Below the pieces are notes generated by a model. That model did not search any database and was not told the DNA's origin. It saw only the letters and a program-made list of their open reading frames with translations. Made by a program: the position numbers and the translations under genes. This document shows, piece after piece, positions 9,512 through 18,489 of a DNA stretch of 64,000 nucleotides; position 1 is the first letter of the stretch; each line of letters begins with the position of its first letter. Source of the stretch: Pseudazoarcus pumilus (GTDB lineage Bacteria; Pseudomonadota; Gammaproteobacteria; Burkholderiales; Rhodocyclaceae); assembly GCF_002872475.1 (NCBI RefSeq), contig NZ_CP025682.1, positions 3,161,513 to 3,225,512 on the forward strand. The letters are read 5' to 3'.

Positions 9512-9976
9512 ATGTTCGACATCCTCGTCTATCTGTTTGAAAACGATCTCCATCCCGAATCCTGGGTCGGCGGCGAAGCGCTGGCCGGCACCCTCGCCGA
9601 AGCCGGCTTCGACGACGACGAGATCTCGGAAGCCCTGCACTGGCTGACCGAACTGCGCGAAGTGGCCACGCAGCCGCTGCTGCGCGAACCGCAGGCCGAC
9701 TCGCTGCGCATCTACACCGCCGACGAGGCCTCGCGCCTGGATGTCGAATGCCGCGGCTTCCTCGCCTTTCTCGAGACCGGTGGCGCGATCGACGCGGCCA
9801 CGCGCGAGCTCATCGTCGGCCGCGCACTCGCACTCGACGGCTTCCGGCTCGACCTGCACCGGCTCAAGATCATCGTGCTGATGGTGTTGTGGCAGCAGGA
9901 GATCCCGCTCGACGTGCTGATTCTCGACGAGCTGCTGGCCGGCGACGAAGCCTTCGACGACGCATCCCTGCAGTGA
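9512..9976 (+). CDS. smg: Smg family protein (DUF494)
   Basis: 154 residues, acidic. The N-terminus MFDILVYLFEN and the family pattern of helices match Smg/DUF494, a protein found next to dprA and topoisomerase genes in beta- and gammaproteobacteria. Its biochemical function is not established. No catalytic motif, signal peptide or membrane segment is visible. It lies in the same orientation between dprA and topB. Confidence 0.9.
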   Translation: MFDILVYLFENDLHPESWVGGEALAGTLAEAGFDDDEISEALHWLTELREVATQPLLREPQADSLRIYTADEASRLDVECRGFLAFLETGGAIDAATRELIVGRALALDGFRLDLHRLKIIVLMVLWQQEIPLDVLILDELLAGDEAFDDASLQ

Positions 9977-10127
9977 ACGGGGGGAGTCGCCAGAACAGGC
10001 GATTTCCGCAATTCCCTTGCATGCGTCGAAGCGGCCTGCTTATCATGCGCCGCACATGAGCCACCGATCACGGTGGCTTCGACACTTTTGAACGGGCGGT
10101 TTTCACGCCTGCACGGACATCCACGGC

Positions 10128-12644
10128 ATGGGCAAGCAACTGATCATCGCGGAGAAACCCTCGGTCGCGCAGGACATCGCCCGCGCGCTCGGCGGATTCA
10201 CGCGGGAGAAGGACTACTTCGAGTCGGACGACTATGTACTGTCGTCGGCGGTCGGCCACCTGCTGGAACTGGCCGTACCCGAGGAATTCGAGGTCAAGCG
10301 CGGCAAATGGACCTTCGCGCACCTGCCGGTGATCCCGCCGCACTTCGCGCTCAAGCCCATCGACAAGAGCGCCGACCGCCTCAGGCTGCTCACCCGCCTG
10401 ATCAAGCGCAAGGACGTCGACGCCCTGATCAACGCCTGCGACGCGGGGCGCGAAGGCGAGTTGATCTTCAACTTCATCGTCGAACACGCCAAGACCAAGA
10501 AGCCGGTCAGCCGGCTGTGGTTGCAGTCGATGACGCCGGCGGCGATCCGCAGCGGCTTCGAACAGCTGCGATCGGCCGAAGAGGTCGAAGGCCTGCGCTC
10601 GGCCGCCGTGTGCCGGGCCGAATCGGACTGGCTGGTGGGCATCAACGGCACGCGTGCGATGACCGCCTTCAACTCCAAGAGCGGCGGCTTCCACCTGACC
10701 ACCGTGGGGCGCGTGCAGACGCCGACGCTGGCCATCGTCGTCGAGCGCGAGAACCGCATCCGCAAGTTCAAGTCGCGCGATTACTGGGAACTCGAAGCCG
10801 AATTCGCCTGCAAGGCCGGCAGCTACACCGGCCGCTGGTTCGACGAGGGATTCAAGCGCCCCGAGGGCGACGAGCACGCCACCGCCTTCCGCCTGTGGGA
10901 ACAGGAACGCGCCGAAGCGCTACGCGCCAAATGCGAGGGTCAGCCGGGCGAAGTCACCGAGGAAGCCAAGCCCTCGACCCAGCAGTCGCCGCTGCTGTTC
11001 GACCTGACCAGCCTGCAGCGCGACGCCAACGGCCGCTTCGGCTTTTCCGCGCGCGCCACGCTGCAGATCGCGCAGGCGCTGTACGAGCGCCACAAGGTAC
11101 TCACCTATCCGCGTACCGATGCGCGCGCACTGCCCGAGGACTACGTGCAGACCGTCAAGGACGTGATGCGCGATCTGCCCCAGGCCTACGCGCCGTTCGC
11201 CAACGAGATCACGAAGAACGACTGGGTGCGCCCCAACAAGCGCATCTTCAACAACGCCAAGATCTCGGATCACTTCGCCATCGTGCCCACCGGCGCGCAA
11301 CCCAAGAACCTGTCCGAGCCCGAGCAGAAGCTCTATGACCTGGTCGTGAAGCGTTTCCTGGCGGTGTTCTACCCGGCCGCCGAGCACCGCATCACCACCC
11401 GCATCACGCGCGTGGCCGACGAGGCCTTCAAGACCGAGGGCAAGGTGCTGGTCAAGCCGGGCTGGCTCGCCATCTACGGCAAGGAAGCGGCCGGCGAGGA
11501 AGGCGACCTGGTGCCGGTCGATGATCACGAACGCGTCGCCACCGAAGACATCGTCGTCAAGGCGCTGCAGACCAAGCCGCCGGCGCGCTACAACGAAGCC
11601 ACCCTGCTCTCGGCCATGGAAGGCGCGGGCAAGATGGTCGATGACGAGGAACTGCGCGCGGCGATGAGCGATCGCGGCCTGGGCACGCCGGCCACGCGCG
11701 CGCAGATCATCGAAGGCCTGCTCAGCGAGCGCTATCTGCACCGCGAGGGCCGCGAACTGATTCCCACGGCCAAGGCCTTCTCGCTGATCACGCTGCTCAA
11801 GGGTCTGGGCGTCAATGCGCTGACCTCGCCGGAACTGACTGGCGGCTGGGAGCACAAGCTCGCGCGCATGGAGCGCGGTGAACTCTCGCGTGAGGCCTTC
11901 ATGGCCGAGATCGCCGAGATGGCGCGCGACATGGTCGACAAGGCCAAGAGCTACGAGTCGGACACCGTGCCAGGCGACTTCGCGACGCTCAAGACGCCGT
12001 GCCCGAAGTGCGGCGGCGTGGTGCGCGAGAACTACAAGAAGTTCGCCTGCCAGGCCTGCGACTGGAGCGCGTGGAAGATCGTCGCCGGGCGCCAGTTCGA
12101 GATCGACGAGATCGAGACGCTGCTGTCGACCGGGCGCGTCGGCCCGCTGATGGGTTTTCGCAGCAAGATGGGCCGGCTGTTCAACGCCGAGATCCGCCTC
12201 AACGAGGAAAAGCAGCCGGAATTCGACTTCGGCCAGCCCAAGGACGGCGAGGAAGAGGCCCCCGACTTTTCCGACCAGCAGCCGCTCGGCCCCTGCCCGA
12301 AGTGCCAGGCGCGCGTGTTCGAACACGGCATGGCCTACGTCTGCGAGAAGTCCGTGGGTCCGGACAAGAGCTGCGATTTCCGCTCGGGCAAGATCATCCT
12401 GCAGCAGCCGGTCGAGCGCGAACAGATGGAGAAGCTGCTCGCAGAGGGGCGCACCGAACTGCTCAAGGGCTTCGTGTCGGCGCGCACGCGGCGCAAGTTC
12501 TCTGCCTTCCTGGTGCGCGGCAAGGACGGCAAGGTCGGTTTCGAATTCGAGGCGAAGAAACCCAAGGCCGGGGCGAAGGACGCTGCCAAGGACGACGACA
12601 AGGACGCAGCGCCGACGAAGAAGAAGCGCACGGCCAAGGCCTGA
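10128..12644 (+). CDS. topB: DNA topoisomerase III (type IA)
   Basis: 838 residues. The TOPRIM domain starts at residue 3 (LIIAEKPSVAQDIA) with the metal motif DAGREGE at 105-111. The catalytic tyrosine is Tyr327 in LTYPRTD. The C-terminus carries two four-cysteine zinc-ribbon modules (CPKCGG...CQAC and CPKCQA...CDF) and a lysine/alanine/aspartate-rich tail. The enzyme cuts and passes single strands to resolve precatenanes and recombination intermediates. The extended zinc-ribbon C-terminus is usual for betaproteobacterial TopB. A strong terminator follows 17 bp after the stop. Confidence 0.95.
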   Translation: MGKQLIIAEKPSVAQDIARALGGFTREKDYFESDDYVLSSAVGHLLELAVPEEFEVKRGKWTFAHLPVIPPHFALKPIDKSADRLRLLTRLIKRKDVDALINACDAGREGELIFNFIVEHAKTKKPVSRLWLQSMTPAAIRSGFEQLRSAEEVEGLRSAAVCRAESDWLVGINGTRAMTAFNSKSGGFHLTTVGRVQTPTLAIVVERENRIRKFKSRDYWELEAEFACKAGSYTGRWFDEGFKRPEGDEHATAFRLWEQERAEALRAKCEGQPGEVTEEAKPSTQQSPLLFDLTSLQRDANGRFGFSARATLQIAQALYERHKVLTYPRTDARALPEDYVQTVKDVMRDLPQAYAPFANEITKNDWVRPNKRIFNNAKISDHFAIVPTGAQPKNLSEPEQKLYDLVVKRFLAVFYPAAEHRITTRITRVADEAFKTEGKVLVKPGWLAIYGKEAAGEEGDLVPVDDHERVATEDIVVKALQTKPPARYNEATLLSAMEGAGKMVDDEELRAAMSDRGLGTPATRAQIIEGLLSERYLHREGRELIPTAKAFSLITLLKGLGVNALTSPELTGGWEHKLARMERGELSREAFMAEIAEMARDMVDKAKSYESDTVPGDFATLKTPCPKCGGVVRENYKKFACQACDWSAWKIVAGRQFEIDEIETLLSTGRVGPLMGFRSKMGRLFNAEIRLNEEKQPEFDFGQPKDGEEEAPDFSDQQPLGPCPKCQARVFEHGMAYVCEKSVGPDKSCDFRSGKIILQQPVEREQMEKLLAEGRTELLKGFVSARTRRKFSAFLVRGKDGKVGFEFEAKKPKAGAKDAAKDDDKDAAPTKKKRTAKA

Positions 12645-12661
12645 GCGGCCTCACCCATGCG

Positions 12662-12692
12662 AAAGGCCTTGCCGTCACCGGCAAGGCCTTTT
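12662..12692. terminator. Bidirectional intrinsic terminator behind topB
   Basis: A perfect 13-bp stem (AAAGGCCTTGCCG / CGGCAAGGCCTTT) with a TCAC loop and a T-run. The A-run on the other arm makes it usable from both strands, so before intron insertion it probably served both topB and the convergent dps gene. The intron begins 4 bases beyond it. Confidence 0.92.
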
Positions 12693-13075
12693 CATGTGCG
12701 CCCAGCATGGGCGCACTCCTGCGGGTGCGAGTCCCGCCGTAAGTTGATCACAGCGAACGAAGTGAAGCGCAACTGCATGAGGGTGACCGAGTGTGGGGAG
12801 GAAGCGTGGAGCATAAGCTGCGAGCCGATGAACAAGAATCGGATAGAAGGCGCTGCCGAGCAGGGCGAGCGGGCATGAAACCGCGAAGCTCTCGTGATCA
12901 AGGCGAAGCGGCGTAGATCCGGCGGTTGTGCAGCGAAGGAGTGCGTTCTTACCTGGCGAGATCTCGCTTTGTGTCTGAAAGGGCGACGGCGCCGAGCCGG
13001 AGCGAGAAGTCAGCAGAGGCCGTAGTAGCTGCCGTGCTGGGGCGAAGGGCCGAACGAGTAGGAGGGCCGAAGGCC

Positions 13076-14446
13076 ATGTCGCTCGAACGTGCAGTGCATC
13101 AGAAGCCCGGTCATGCGGGGCGCAACGCGGGAGGGCGGGGTGAAGCCGCGCTTGAGGCGATGCGTGATGAAGCACGGACGGCGCGGCATGCAACTGGAAG
13201 CCCGGGGCGAGAGGGCCTGCTTGCGCAGGTGCTCGCGAGCGCGAACATGGAGGCGGCGTGGAAGCGCGTCAAATCCAATCGCGGCAGTGCAGGGGTGGAT
13301 GGTCGGTCGATTGCCGAGACGGCGGACTACCTGAGAGCGCACTGGCCCCGGATTCGGGAAACGTTACTGGACGGCAGCTACCGGCCCGCGCCGGTGCGCC
13401 GTGTCCAGATTCCGAAACCCGACGGGGGCGTGCGTGAATTGGGGATACCGACGGTGACGGATCGGCTGATCCAGCAAGCCCTGCTGCAAGTCTTGCAGCG
13501 CAAGATTGATCCGACGTTCTCCGAACATAGCTATGGCTTTCGACCGGGACGCCGTGCGCATGACGCGGTGCTCGATGCACAGCGCTACGTGCAGGACGGC
13601 TACCGGGTGGTGGTCGATGTGGATCTGGAGAAATTCTTCGACCGGGTCAATCACGACATCCTGATGGAACGGTTATCGAGGCGCATCAACGACAAAGCCG
13701 TGCTACGGCTGATTCGTCGCTACCTCGTGGCCGGGATCATGGAGGGTGGAGTGGTCATGGAACGCTACGAGGGCACGCCGCAAGGCGGGCCATTGTCGCC
13801 GCTGCTGGCCAACGTGCTGCTCGACGAGGTGGATCGGGAGTTGGAACAGCGCGGTCACCGCTTCGTGCGTTACGCCGACGACTGTAACGTATATGTACGC
13901 AGCCGTCGTGCGGGCGAACGCGTGTTGGACGGGCTGCGCAAGCTCTACGACCGACTCCATCTGAAGGTCAATGAGGCCAAGACGGCCGTCGCGCCCGCAT
14001 CTGGCCGGAAGTTTCTCGGTTATGCCTTCTGGTATGGCCGAGGCGGTCAGGTCAAATGCAAGGTGGCGGACAAGGCCAAAGAGACCTTCAAGCAACGCAT
14101 CCGACAAATGACGCGTCGCTCGGGTGGGCGTAGCCTGCCGGAGATCGCCGAACAACTCCGGACTTACATGCCGGGCTGGAAGGCCTACTTCCAGCTCGCG
14201 CAGACGCCGCAAGTGTTCCGCGGACTCGACGAGTGGATTCGACACCGGCTGCGTGCCGTGCAGCTCAAGCACTGGCGCCGGAGTACGACGATGTATCGGG
14301 AGTTGAAAGCGCTGGGCGCTTCGGAGGCGGACGCTCGCAAGGTGGCCGCGAACAGTCGGTGCTGGTGGCGCAACAGCCGCATGGCGCTGAACCGGGCAAT
14401 GCCTATCGCCTACTTCGACCGGATCGGAGTGCCCCGGCTCTCATGA
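13076..14446 (+). CDS. ltrA: Group II intron reverse transcriptase/maturase
   Basis: 456 residues from ATG 13076, chosen because GGAGG lies about 10 bases upstream; the frame is open back to 12926. The reverse transcriptase blocks are in order: IPKPDGGVRELGIPTVTDR, FSEHSYGFRPGRRAHDAV, VDVDLEKFFDRVNHD, TPQGGPLSPLLANVLLDEVD and the active-site RYADDCNVYV. A maturase (X) domain follows (MPGWKAYFQLA, SRCWWRNSRMALNRAMPI). The protein stops there with no HNH endonuclease domain, which fits class C introns that use nascent DNA at terminators rather than cutting the second strand. No frameshift or stop is seen, so it may be active. Confidence 0.93.
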   Translation: MSLERAVHQKPGHAGRNAGGRGEAALEAMRDEARTARHATGSPGREGLLAQVLASANMEAAWKRVKSNRGSAGVDGRSIAETADYLRAHWPRIRETLLDGSYRPAPVRRVQIPKPDGGVRELGIPTVTDRLIQQALLQVLQRKIDPTFSEHSYGFRPGRRAHDAVLDAQRYVQDGYRVVVDVDLEKFFDRVNHDILMERLSRRINDKAVLRLIRRYLVAGIMEGGVVMERYEGTPQGGPLSPLLANVLLDEVDRELEQRGHRFVRYADDCNVYVRSRRAGERVLDGLRKLYDRLHLKVNEAKTAVAPASGRKFLGYAFWYGRGGQVKCKVADKAKETFKQRIRQMTRRSGGRSLPEIAEQLRTYMPGWKAYFQLAQTPQVFRGLDEWIRHRLRAVQLKHWRRSTTMYRELKALGASEADARKVAANSRCWWRNSRMALNRAMPIAYFDRIGVPRLS

Positions 14447-14460
14447 CCTCAACTGCTCGA

Positions 14461-14492
14461 ACCGCCCGGTGCGGACCCGCATGCCGGGTGGT
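14461..14492 (+). ncRNA. Group II intron domain V catalytic helix
   Basis: Lower stem ACCGCCCGG pairs with CCGGGTGGT (one G-U pair). The upper stem TGCG/CGCA has a GACC tetraloop, and a 2-nt bulge (TG, 14482-14483) separates the two stems on the 3' side. This is the conserved domain V architecture and supports an intact ribozyme core. Confidence 0.85.
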
Positions 14493-14552
14493 GTGGGAGG
14501 GGAACGGTCAGGTAAGCTGACCGCCCCTATCCCGATTTGCAGCGACGATCGA

Positions 14553-15026
14553 TTACTTGCCGTCGAGCAGGCTGCGCAGCATCCAGGCGGTCTTCTCATG
14601 CACTTGCATGCGCTGCGTCAGCAGATCGGCGCTGGGCTCGTCGTCGGCCGCATCCACCAGCGGCAGCAGACCACGCGCGGTCTTGATCACGGCTTCCTGC
14701 CCCTTCACCAGCTGGCGGATCATCTCGTCCGCGGCCGGCACGCCCTTGGGCTCCTTCAGGCTGGTCAGCTTGGCGAACTCGGCATAGGTGCCGGGGGCCG
14801 GAAAACCGAGAGAGCGGATGCGCTCGGCGATGGTGTCGACCGCCATGGCGAGTTCGGTGTACTGCTCCTCGAACATCAGGTGAAGCGACCGGAACATCGG
14901 CCCCGAGACGTTCCAGTGAAAGTTGTGCGTCATCAGGTACAGCGTGTAGCTGTCCGCGAGCAGGCGCGACAGTCCGCCCGCGATCTGCGCGCGGTCCTTC
15001 TTGTTGATGCCGATATCGATGTCCAT
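14553..15026 (-). CDS. dps: Dps-family ferritin-like DNA-protection protein
   Basis: 157 residues. The ferroxidase-site signature of Dps is present at about 33-75: [13 protein letters not shown], then [22 protein letters not shown]. Dps forms 12-mers that oxidise Fe(II) with hydrogen peroxide and bind DNA. A strong AAGGAGG ribosome site precedes ATG 15026. It lies 119 bp downstream of oxyR on the same strand, which fits peroxide-dependent control. Its 3' end now abuts the inserted group II intron, which separates it from the terminator at 12662-12692. Confidence 0.95.
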   Translation of the reverse strand: MDIDIGINKKDRAQIAGGLSRLLADSYTLYLMTHNFHWNVSGPMFRSLHLMFEEQYTELAMAVDTIAERIRSLGFPAPGTYAEFAKLTSLKEPKGVPAADEMIRQLVKGQEAVIKTARGLLPLVDAADDEPSADLLTQRMQVHEKTAWMLRSLLDGK

Positions 15027-15041
15027 GCGTTCCTCCTTGAT

Positions 15042-15064
15042 AAAAAAACGGTCCGGCGGGCCGG
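15042..15064 (-). promoter_or_regulatory. Hairpin plus T-run in the dps leader (oxyR terminator or attenuator)
   Basis: On the minus strand CCGG-CCCG-CCGG is followed by ACCG and seven T residues, ending directly before the dps ribosome site. It probably terminates oxyR transcription. If the promoter-like pair at 15077-15104 is real, the hairpin lies inside the dps leader and could also attenuate dps. Confidence 0.5.
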
Positions 15065-15076
15065 TGACAAGACCAT

Positions 15077-15104
15077 GTTATGGGTGCGGAAGCGGCAAGG
15101 CCAA
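15077..15104 (-). promoter_or_regulatory. Candidate dps promoter
   Basis: Minus-strand TTGGCC (-35) and CATAAC (-10) separated by 16 bp, each matching 4 of 6 consensus bases. It lies between oxyR and dps. No clear OxyR tetranucleotide array is seen, so the assignment is tentative. Confidence 0.35.
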
Positions 15105-15145
15105 TTGAAAAGCCCTGTGTGTTTCATCAAGAAACCTGATGGCAC

Positions 15146-16087
15146 TCAGGCGGCTTCCTCCACCGGCGCGCGACCGCCCACCGGACGCACGCCGGGCAGC
15201 TTCGCCTCGAGGATGGCGCGGCGCAGAATGTCGATCGCACCGCTGCGCGGATAGGTCACGCGCCAGGCCAGCGCGACGCGGCGCGTGGGCTCGGGCGCGG
15301 CGAACGGACGCACGGCGACCATCGCGTTGTTGTCGGGCAGGTCATCGGCGGCGGAACTGGGCAGCACGGTCACACCCAGGCCGGTGGCGACCATGTAGCG
15401 GATGGTCTCCAGCGAGCTGCCTTCGAGGGTGCGCTGCAGGCCGCCGACATTGCGGCACTGCGGGCACACTTCCAGCACCTGGTCGCGAAAGCAGTTTCCG
15501 GCACCCAGCAAGAGCAGTTGCTCGTCGGCGAGCAGGTCGGCGTCGATGACCTTCTCCGACGCCCATTCGTGACCGGCCGGCAACAGCACGCGGAAGGGCT
15601 CGTCATAGAGCGGCTGGGCGACGACGCCGGCTTCCTCGAGGGGCAGGGCGAGCACGACGACATCGAGTTCGCCCTTCTTGAGCTGCTCGACGAGTACCGT
15701 GGTGTAGTTTTCCTGGATCACCAGCGGCATCTTCGGCGCGTGCTGGCGCATCAGCGGGATCAGGCGCGGCAGCAGATAGGGGCCGATGGTGTAGATCACC
15801 CCGACCTTGAGCGGCCCGGACAGCGGGTCCTTGCCGGCCGCGGCGATCTCGGGGATCAGCGCGGCCTCTACGAGCACCTTTTCGGCCTGGTTGACGATGT
15901 GCTGGCCGACCGCGGTGATCTTGACCTCGGTGGCACTGCGCTCGAACAATTGCACGCCCAGCTCCTCCTCGACCTTCTTGATCGCGACCGACAGGGTGGG
16001 CTGGCTGACGTGGCATTTCTCGGCTGCGCGGCCAAAATGGCGTTCGCGCGCCAAAGCCACCAGATAACGAAGATCGGTGAGGGTCAT
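15146..16087 (-). CDS. oxyR: Hydrogen-peroxide-sensing LysR regulator OxyR
   Basis: 313 residues. N-terminal LysR helix-turn-helix (MTLTDLRYLVALA, HFGRAAEKCHVSQPTLS) and a C-terminal sensing domain with the redox pair in GNCFRDQVLEVCPQC. With the start at ATG 16087 the two cysteines fall at 199 and 208, exactly the E. coli OxyR numbering, which is why I prefer this start over the one 7 codons upstream. OxyR forms the 199-208 disulfide with peroxide and activates antioxidant genes. Its neighbour dps is a classical target. Confidence 0.95.
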   Translation of the reverse strand: MTLTDLRYLVALARERHFGRAAEKCHVSQPTLSVAIKKVEEELGVQLFERSATEVKITAVGQHIVNQAEKVLVEAALIPEIAAAGKDPLSGPLKVGVIYTIGPYLLPRLIPLMRQHAPKMPLVIQENYTTVLVEQLKKGELDVVVLALPLEEAGVVAQPLYDEPFRVLLPAGHEWASEKVIDADLLADEQLLLLGAGNCFRDQVLEVCPQCRNVGGLQRTLEGSSLETIRYMVATGLGVTVLPSSAADDLPDNNAMVAVRPFAAPEPTRRVALAWRVTYPRSGAIDILRRAILEAKLPGVRPVGGRAPVEEAA

Positions 16088-16308
16088 GTGAGAGGCTCCG
16101 TGCTCCACGACCGCCTCGCCGGCGGCCGCTGGCCCAAGGATACGACAGCTTGCGCGAGCCGGGATGGAAACCGCGGTGCATCGCCCCCAATTGCGGTCAT
16201 GGGCAAATGCGGCGAAGCTGTCGCACTTGCCGCGGGAACGGACCGTGGACCGCGACGTCTACTCCGGGCCGAACGAATCAACACGAACAGCGAAAAGGAA
16301 TCCGACCC

Positions 16309-17769
16309 ATGCGCAAAACCCTCGTCAACGGTGTCGTCGCGATCTTCATCGCCAGCGGCGCGATCTTCGCCGCCGGCATGCCCACCCTGGCGGCGGCGAC
16401 CGATGCCCACACCCTGGTCAAGCCCAACCGCTACGGCCTGCCGGACTTCGGTGACCTCGTCGATGCGGTGTCTCCGGCGGTGGTCAACATCAGCGTGGTG
16501 CGCCGCCAGCAGGCCGGCGCCGGCGGGCCCAATGACCCGATGTTCGACCTGCTGCGCCGCTTCGGCGTACCGGTGCCCGACATGCCGCAGCAGGGCCCGC
16601 AGCAGCGTGGTCCGCAGATCAGCCGCGGCATCGGCTCGGGCTTCATCATCAGCGACGACGGCTACGTGCTGACCAACGCCCACGTGGTCAGCGAGCGTGG
16701 CGCCGACACCGAGGTGACGGTGCGTCTGCTCGACCGTCGCGAGTTCCGCGCCGAGGTCATCGGCACCGATCCGCGTACCGACATCGCCGTCCTCAAGATC
16801 GACGCGGACGCGTTGCCGACCGTCAAGTTCGGCGACCCCGAGCAGGCGCGTGTGGGCGAATGGGTAGTGGCGGTCGGCTCGCCGTTCGGCTTCGACTCGA
16901 CGGTGACGGCCGGCATCATCTCGGCCAAGGCCCGCCGCCTGCCGAGCGAGACCTACGTGCCCTTCATCCAGACGGACGTCGCCATCAACCCCGGCAACTC
17001 GGGCGGCCCGCTGTTCAACCTGGCCGGCGAGGTGATCGGCATCAACGCGCAGATCTACTCGCGCTCGGGCGGTTTCATGGGCATCTCGTTCGCGATCCCG
17101 ATCGACGTCGCGCTCGGCGTCAAGGATCAGCTCGTCGAGTTCGGCCGCGTGCAACGTGGTCGCCTGGGCGTGCTCATCCAGGGCGTGGATCAGGAACTCG
17201 CCGACAACTTCGGCCTGGCCGAACCCCACGGCGCACTGGTTTCGCGCGTCGAACCGGGCAGTGCCGCCGAGAAGGCCGGTCTGCGTCCCGGCGACATCAT
17301 CACCGCGGTGGACGGCAGACGCGTCGACGAATCGACCGAACTGCCGCGCATCATCGGCGAGCAGCGCCCCGGCACCCGCGTGACCATGGACGTGTGGCGC
17401 GATCGCCGCAACATCGAGATCGAGGCCACGCTCGATGAAATGCCCGCCGACGGCGCCATGGGAAGCATGGAACCGCCCAAGTCCGAGCCGGGCGACAGCA
17501 TCGAGCAGCTCGGCATGCGTCTGCGTGCGCTCGAGCCGGCCGAGCGCGAACAGTTCGACCTCGACGGTGGCCTGTTCGTCGAGGAGGTCACCGGTGGGCC
17601 GGCCGCAGCCGCGGAACTGCGTCACGGCGACATCGTGCTGGCGCTCAACAACCGCCCGGTGACCACGGTCACCGAATTGCGCGAGGCCGTCGACACTGCC
17701 GGCAAGCGCTTCGCCTTGCTGATCCAGCGCGGCGACGGGCGGATCTTCGTGCCGATGACGCTCGACTGA
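16309..17769 (+). CDS. Do-family periplasmic serine protease (DegP/MucD-like)
   Basis: 486 residues. A signal peptide spans about 1-30. The trypsin-like domain has the catalytic triad His125 (LTNAHVV), Asp158 (DPRTDIAVLKID) and Ser231 (NPGNSGGPLFN). Two PDZ domains follow (about 265-360 and 395-480), each beginning with a typical loop. It should degrade or hold misfolded envelope proteins. The start at 16309 is preceded by AAGGA and gives a clean signal peptide; the frame is open upstream to 16150 without a credible start. It is divergent from oxyR. DegP and MucD cannot be separated from sequence alone. Confidence 0.92.
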   Translation: MRKTLVNGVVAIFIASGAIFAAGMPTLAAATDAHTLVKPNRYGLPDFGDLVDAVSPAVVNISVVRRQQAGAGGPNDPMFDLLRRFGVPVPDMPQQGPQQRGPQISRGIGSGFIISDDGYVLTNAHVVSERGADTEVTVRLLDRREFRAEVIGTDPRTDIAVLKIDADALPTVKFGDPEQARVGEWVVAVGSPFGFDSTVTAGIISAKARRLPSETYVPFIQTDVAINPGNSGGPLFNLAGEVIGINAQIYSRSGGFMGISFAIPIDVALGVKDQLVEFGRVQRGRLGVLIQGVDQELADNFGLAEPHGALVSRVEPGSAAEKAGLRPGDIITAVDGRRVDESTELPRIIGEQRPGTRVTMDVWRDRRNIEIEATLDEMPADGAMGSMEPPKSEPGDSIEQLGMRLRALEPAEREQFDLDGGLFVEEVTGGPAAAAELRHGDIVLALNNRPVTTVTELREAVDTAGKRFALLIQRGDGRIFVPMTLD

Positions 17770-17825
17770 GTGCCCACTCGCGTGACGATGCGCAGTGCGG
17801 CTCCCGTGGCCGGCTCCGTGAACAT

Positions 17826-17855
17826 TTGTCTTTTCTGATCGAGTTCGGATAGATT
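17826..17855 (+). promoter_or_regulatory. Candidate promoter of the cytochrome c' gene
   Basis: TTGTCT and TAGATT with an 18-bp spacer, each 4 of 6 consensus matches, in the 189-bp gap between the protease and cytochrome genes. Weak evidence. Confidence 0.3.
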
Positions 17856-17958
17856 CGAACCAATCGCAGCGGACGCGGTCTTTCCGCTGCATCCGCAGCG
17901 CGATGGCTGAGGCATGACTGCGGGTCGCTGCCACCCACCAAAAACATAGGAGTTACCG

Positions 17959-18429
17959 ATGCACAAAACCCTGATCGCCGCCGCGCTTGGCGCGCTCACC
18001 GTCGGCGCCAGTACCCTCGCCCTCGCCCAATCGACCGAGGATCTGATCAAGTATCGCCAATCCGGCTACACCTTCATGTCCTGGAACATGGGCAAGATCA
18101 AGGCCCAGGTCGTCGACGGCAAGGTGCCGTACGATCAGGCCCAGGTCGTCGCCGCCGCCAATGCGATCGCCGCGATCGCGAATTCGGGCATGGGCGCGCT
18201 CTACCCGAAGGGCTCGGACATGGGCACCGGCTGGAAGGAAACCCGCCTCAAGCCCGAGTTCTTCGAGGAACCGGAGAAGGTGCGCGAGATCGCCGTGAAC
18301 TTCGTCCAGCAGGCGAACAAGCTGCAGGAAGTGGCGGCCGCCGGCGATCAGGGCGCGATCAAGGCGCAGTTCGGGGAAGTCGGCAAGGCGTGCAAGGCCT
18401 GTCACGACAACTACCGCGCCGAGGAATAA
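17959..18429 (+). CDS. cycP: Cytochrome c' (periplasmic, class II)
   Basis: 156 residues. A signal peptide (1-23, cleavage after ALA) is followed by a four-helix protein with a single heme site near the C-terminus, C145-KA-C148-H149, the hallmark of class II cytochromes. Cytochrome c' binds NO and CO and is usually thought to buffer nitric oxide in denitrifiers. AGGAG precedes the start. The next gene, in opposite orientation, is a b561-type cytochrome; such pairs recur in proteobacteria and may form an electron path to c'. The symbol follows common usage for cytochrome c' and could differ between strains. Confidence 0.92.
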   Translation: MHKTLIAAALGALTVGASTLALAQSTEDLIKYRQSGYTFMSWNMGKIKAQVVDGKVPYDQAQVVAAANAIAAIANSGMGALYPKGSDMGTGWKETRLKPEFFEEPEKVREIAVNFVQQANKLQEVAAAGDQGAIKAQFGEVGKACKACHDNYRAEE

Positions 18430-18458
18430 ACGTCGCGCAGTCCGCTCATCGTACTCGG

Positions 18459-18481
18459 GGCCGCCGCATGGCGGCCTTTTT
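18459..18481. terminator. Intrinsic terminator between convergent cytochrome genes
   Basis: GGCCGCC-GCAT-GGCGGCC stem-loop followed by TTTTT, 29 bp after the cytochrome c' stop. It ends 8 bp from the stop of the b561 gene on the other strand and has no A-run on the other arm, so it should act mainly on the plus strand. Confidence 0.85.
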
Positions 18482-18489
18482 CATGCGCG

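Larger units (their letters stand above)
12696..14536 (+). mobile_element. Group II intron, class C type, inserted behind a terminator
   Basis: The 5' end is GTGCG (group II consensus GUGYG) and the next 380 bases are structured non-coding RNA (domains I-IV), including the stretch agtcagcagaggccgtag that I recognise from class C introns. An internal ORF encodes the reverse transcriptase/maturase. Domain V is complete at 14461-14492 and domain VI follows (AGGGG, CGGTCAG, then CTGACCG, CCCCT). The 3' end is placed after CCCGAT at 14536 because introns end in AY, giving about 1.84 kb. Insertion immediately behind a terminator hairpin and the lack of a maturase endonuclease domain are both class C traits. 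The exact 3' boundary is uncertain by a few bases. Confidence 0.9.
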
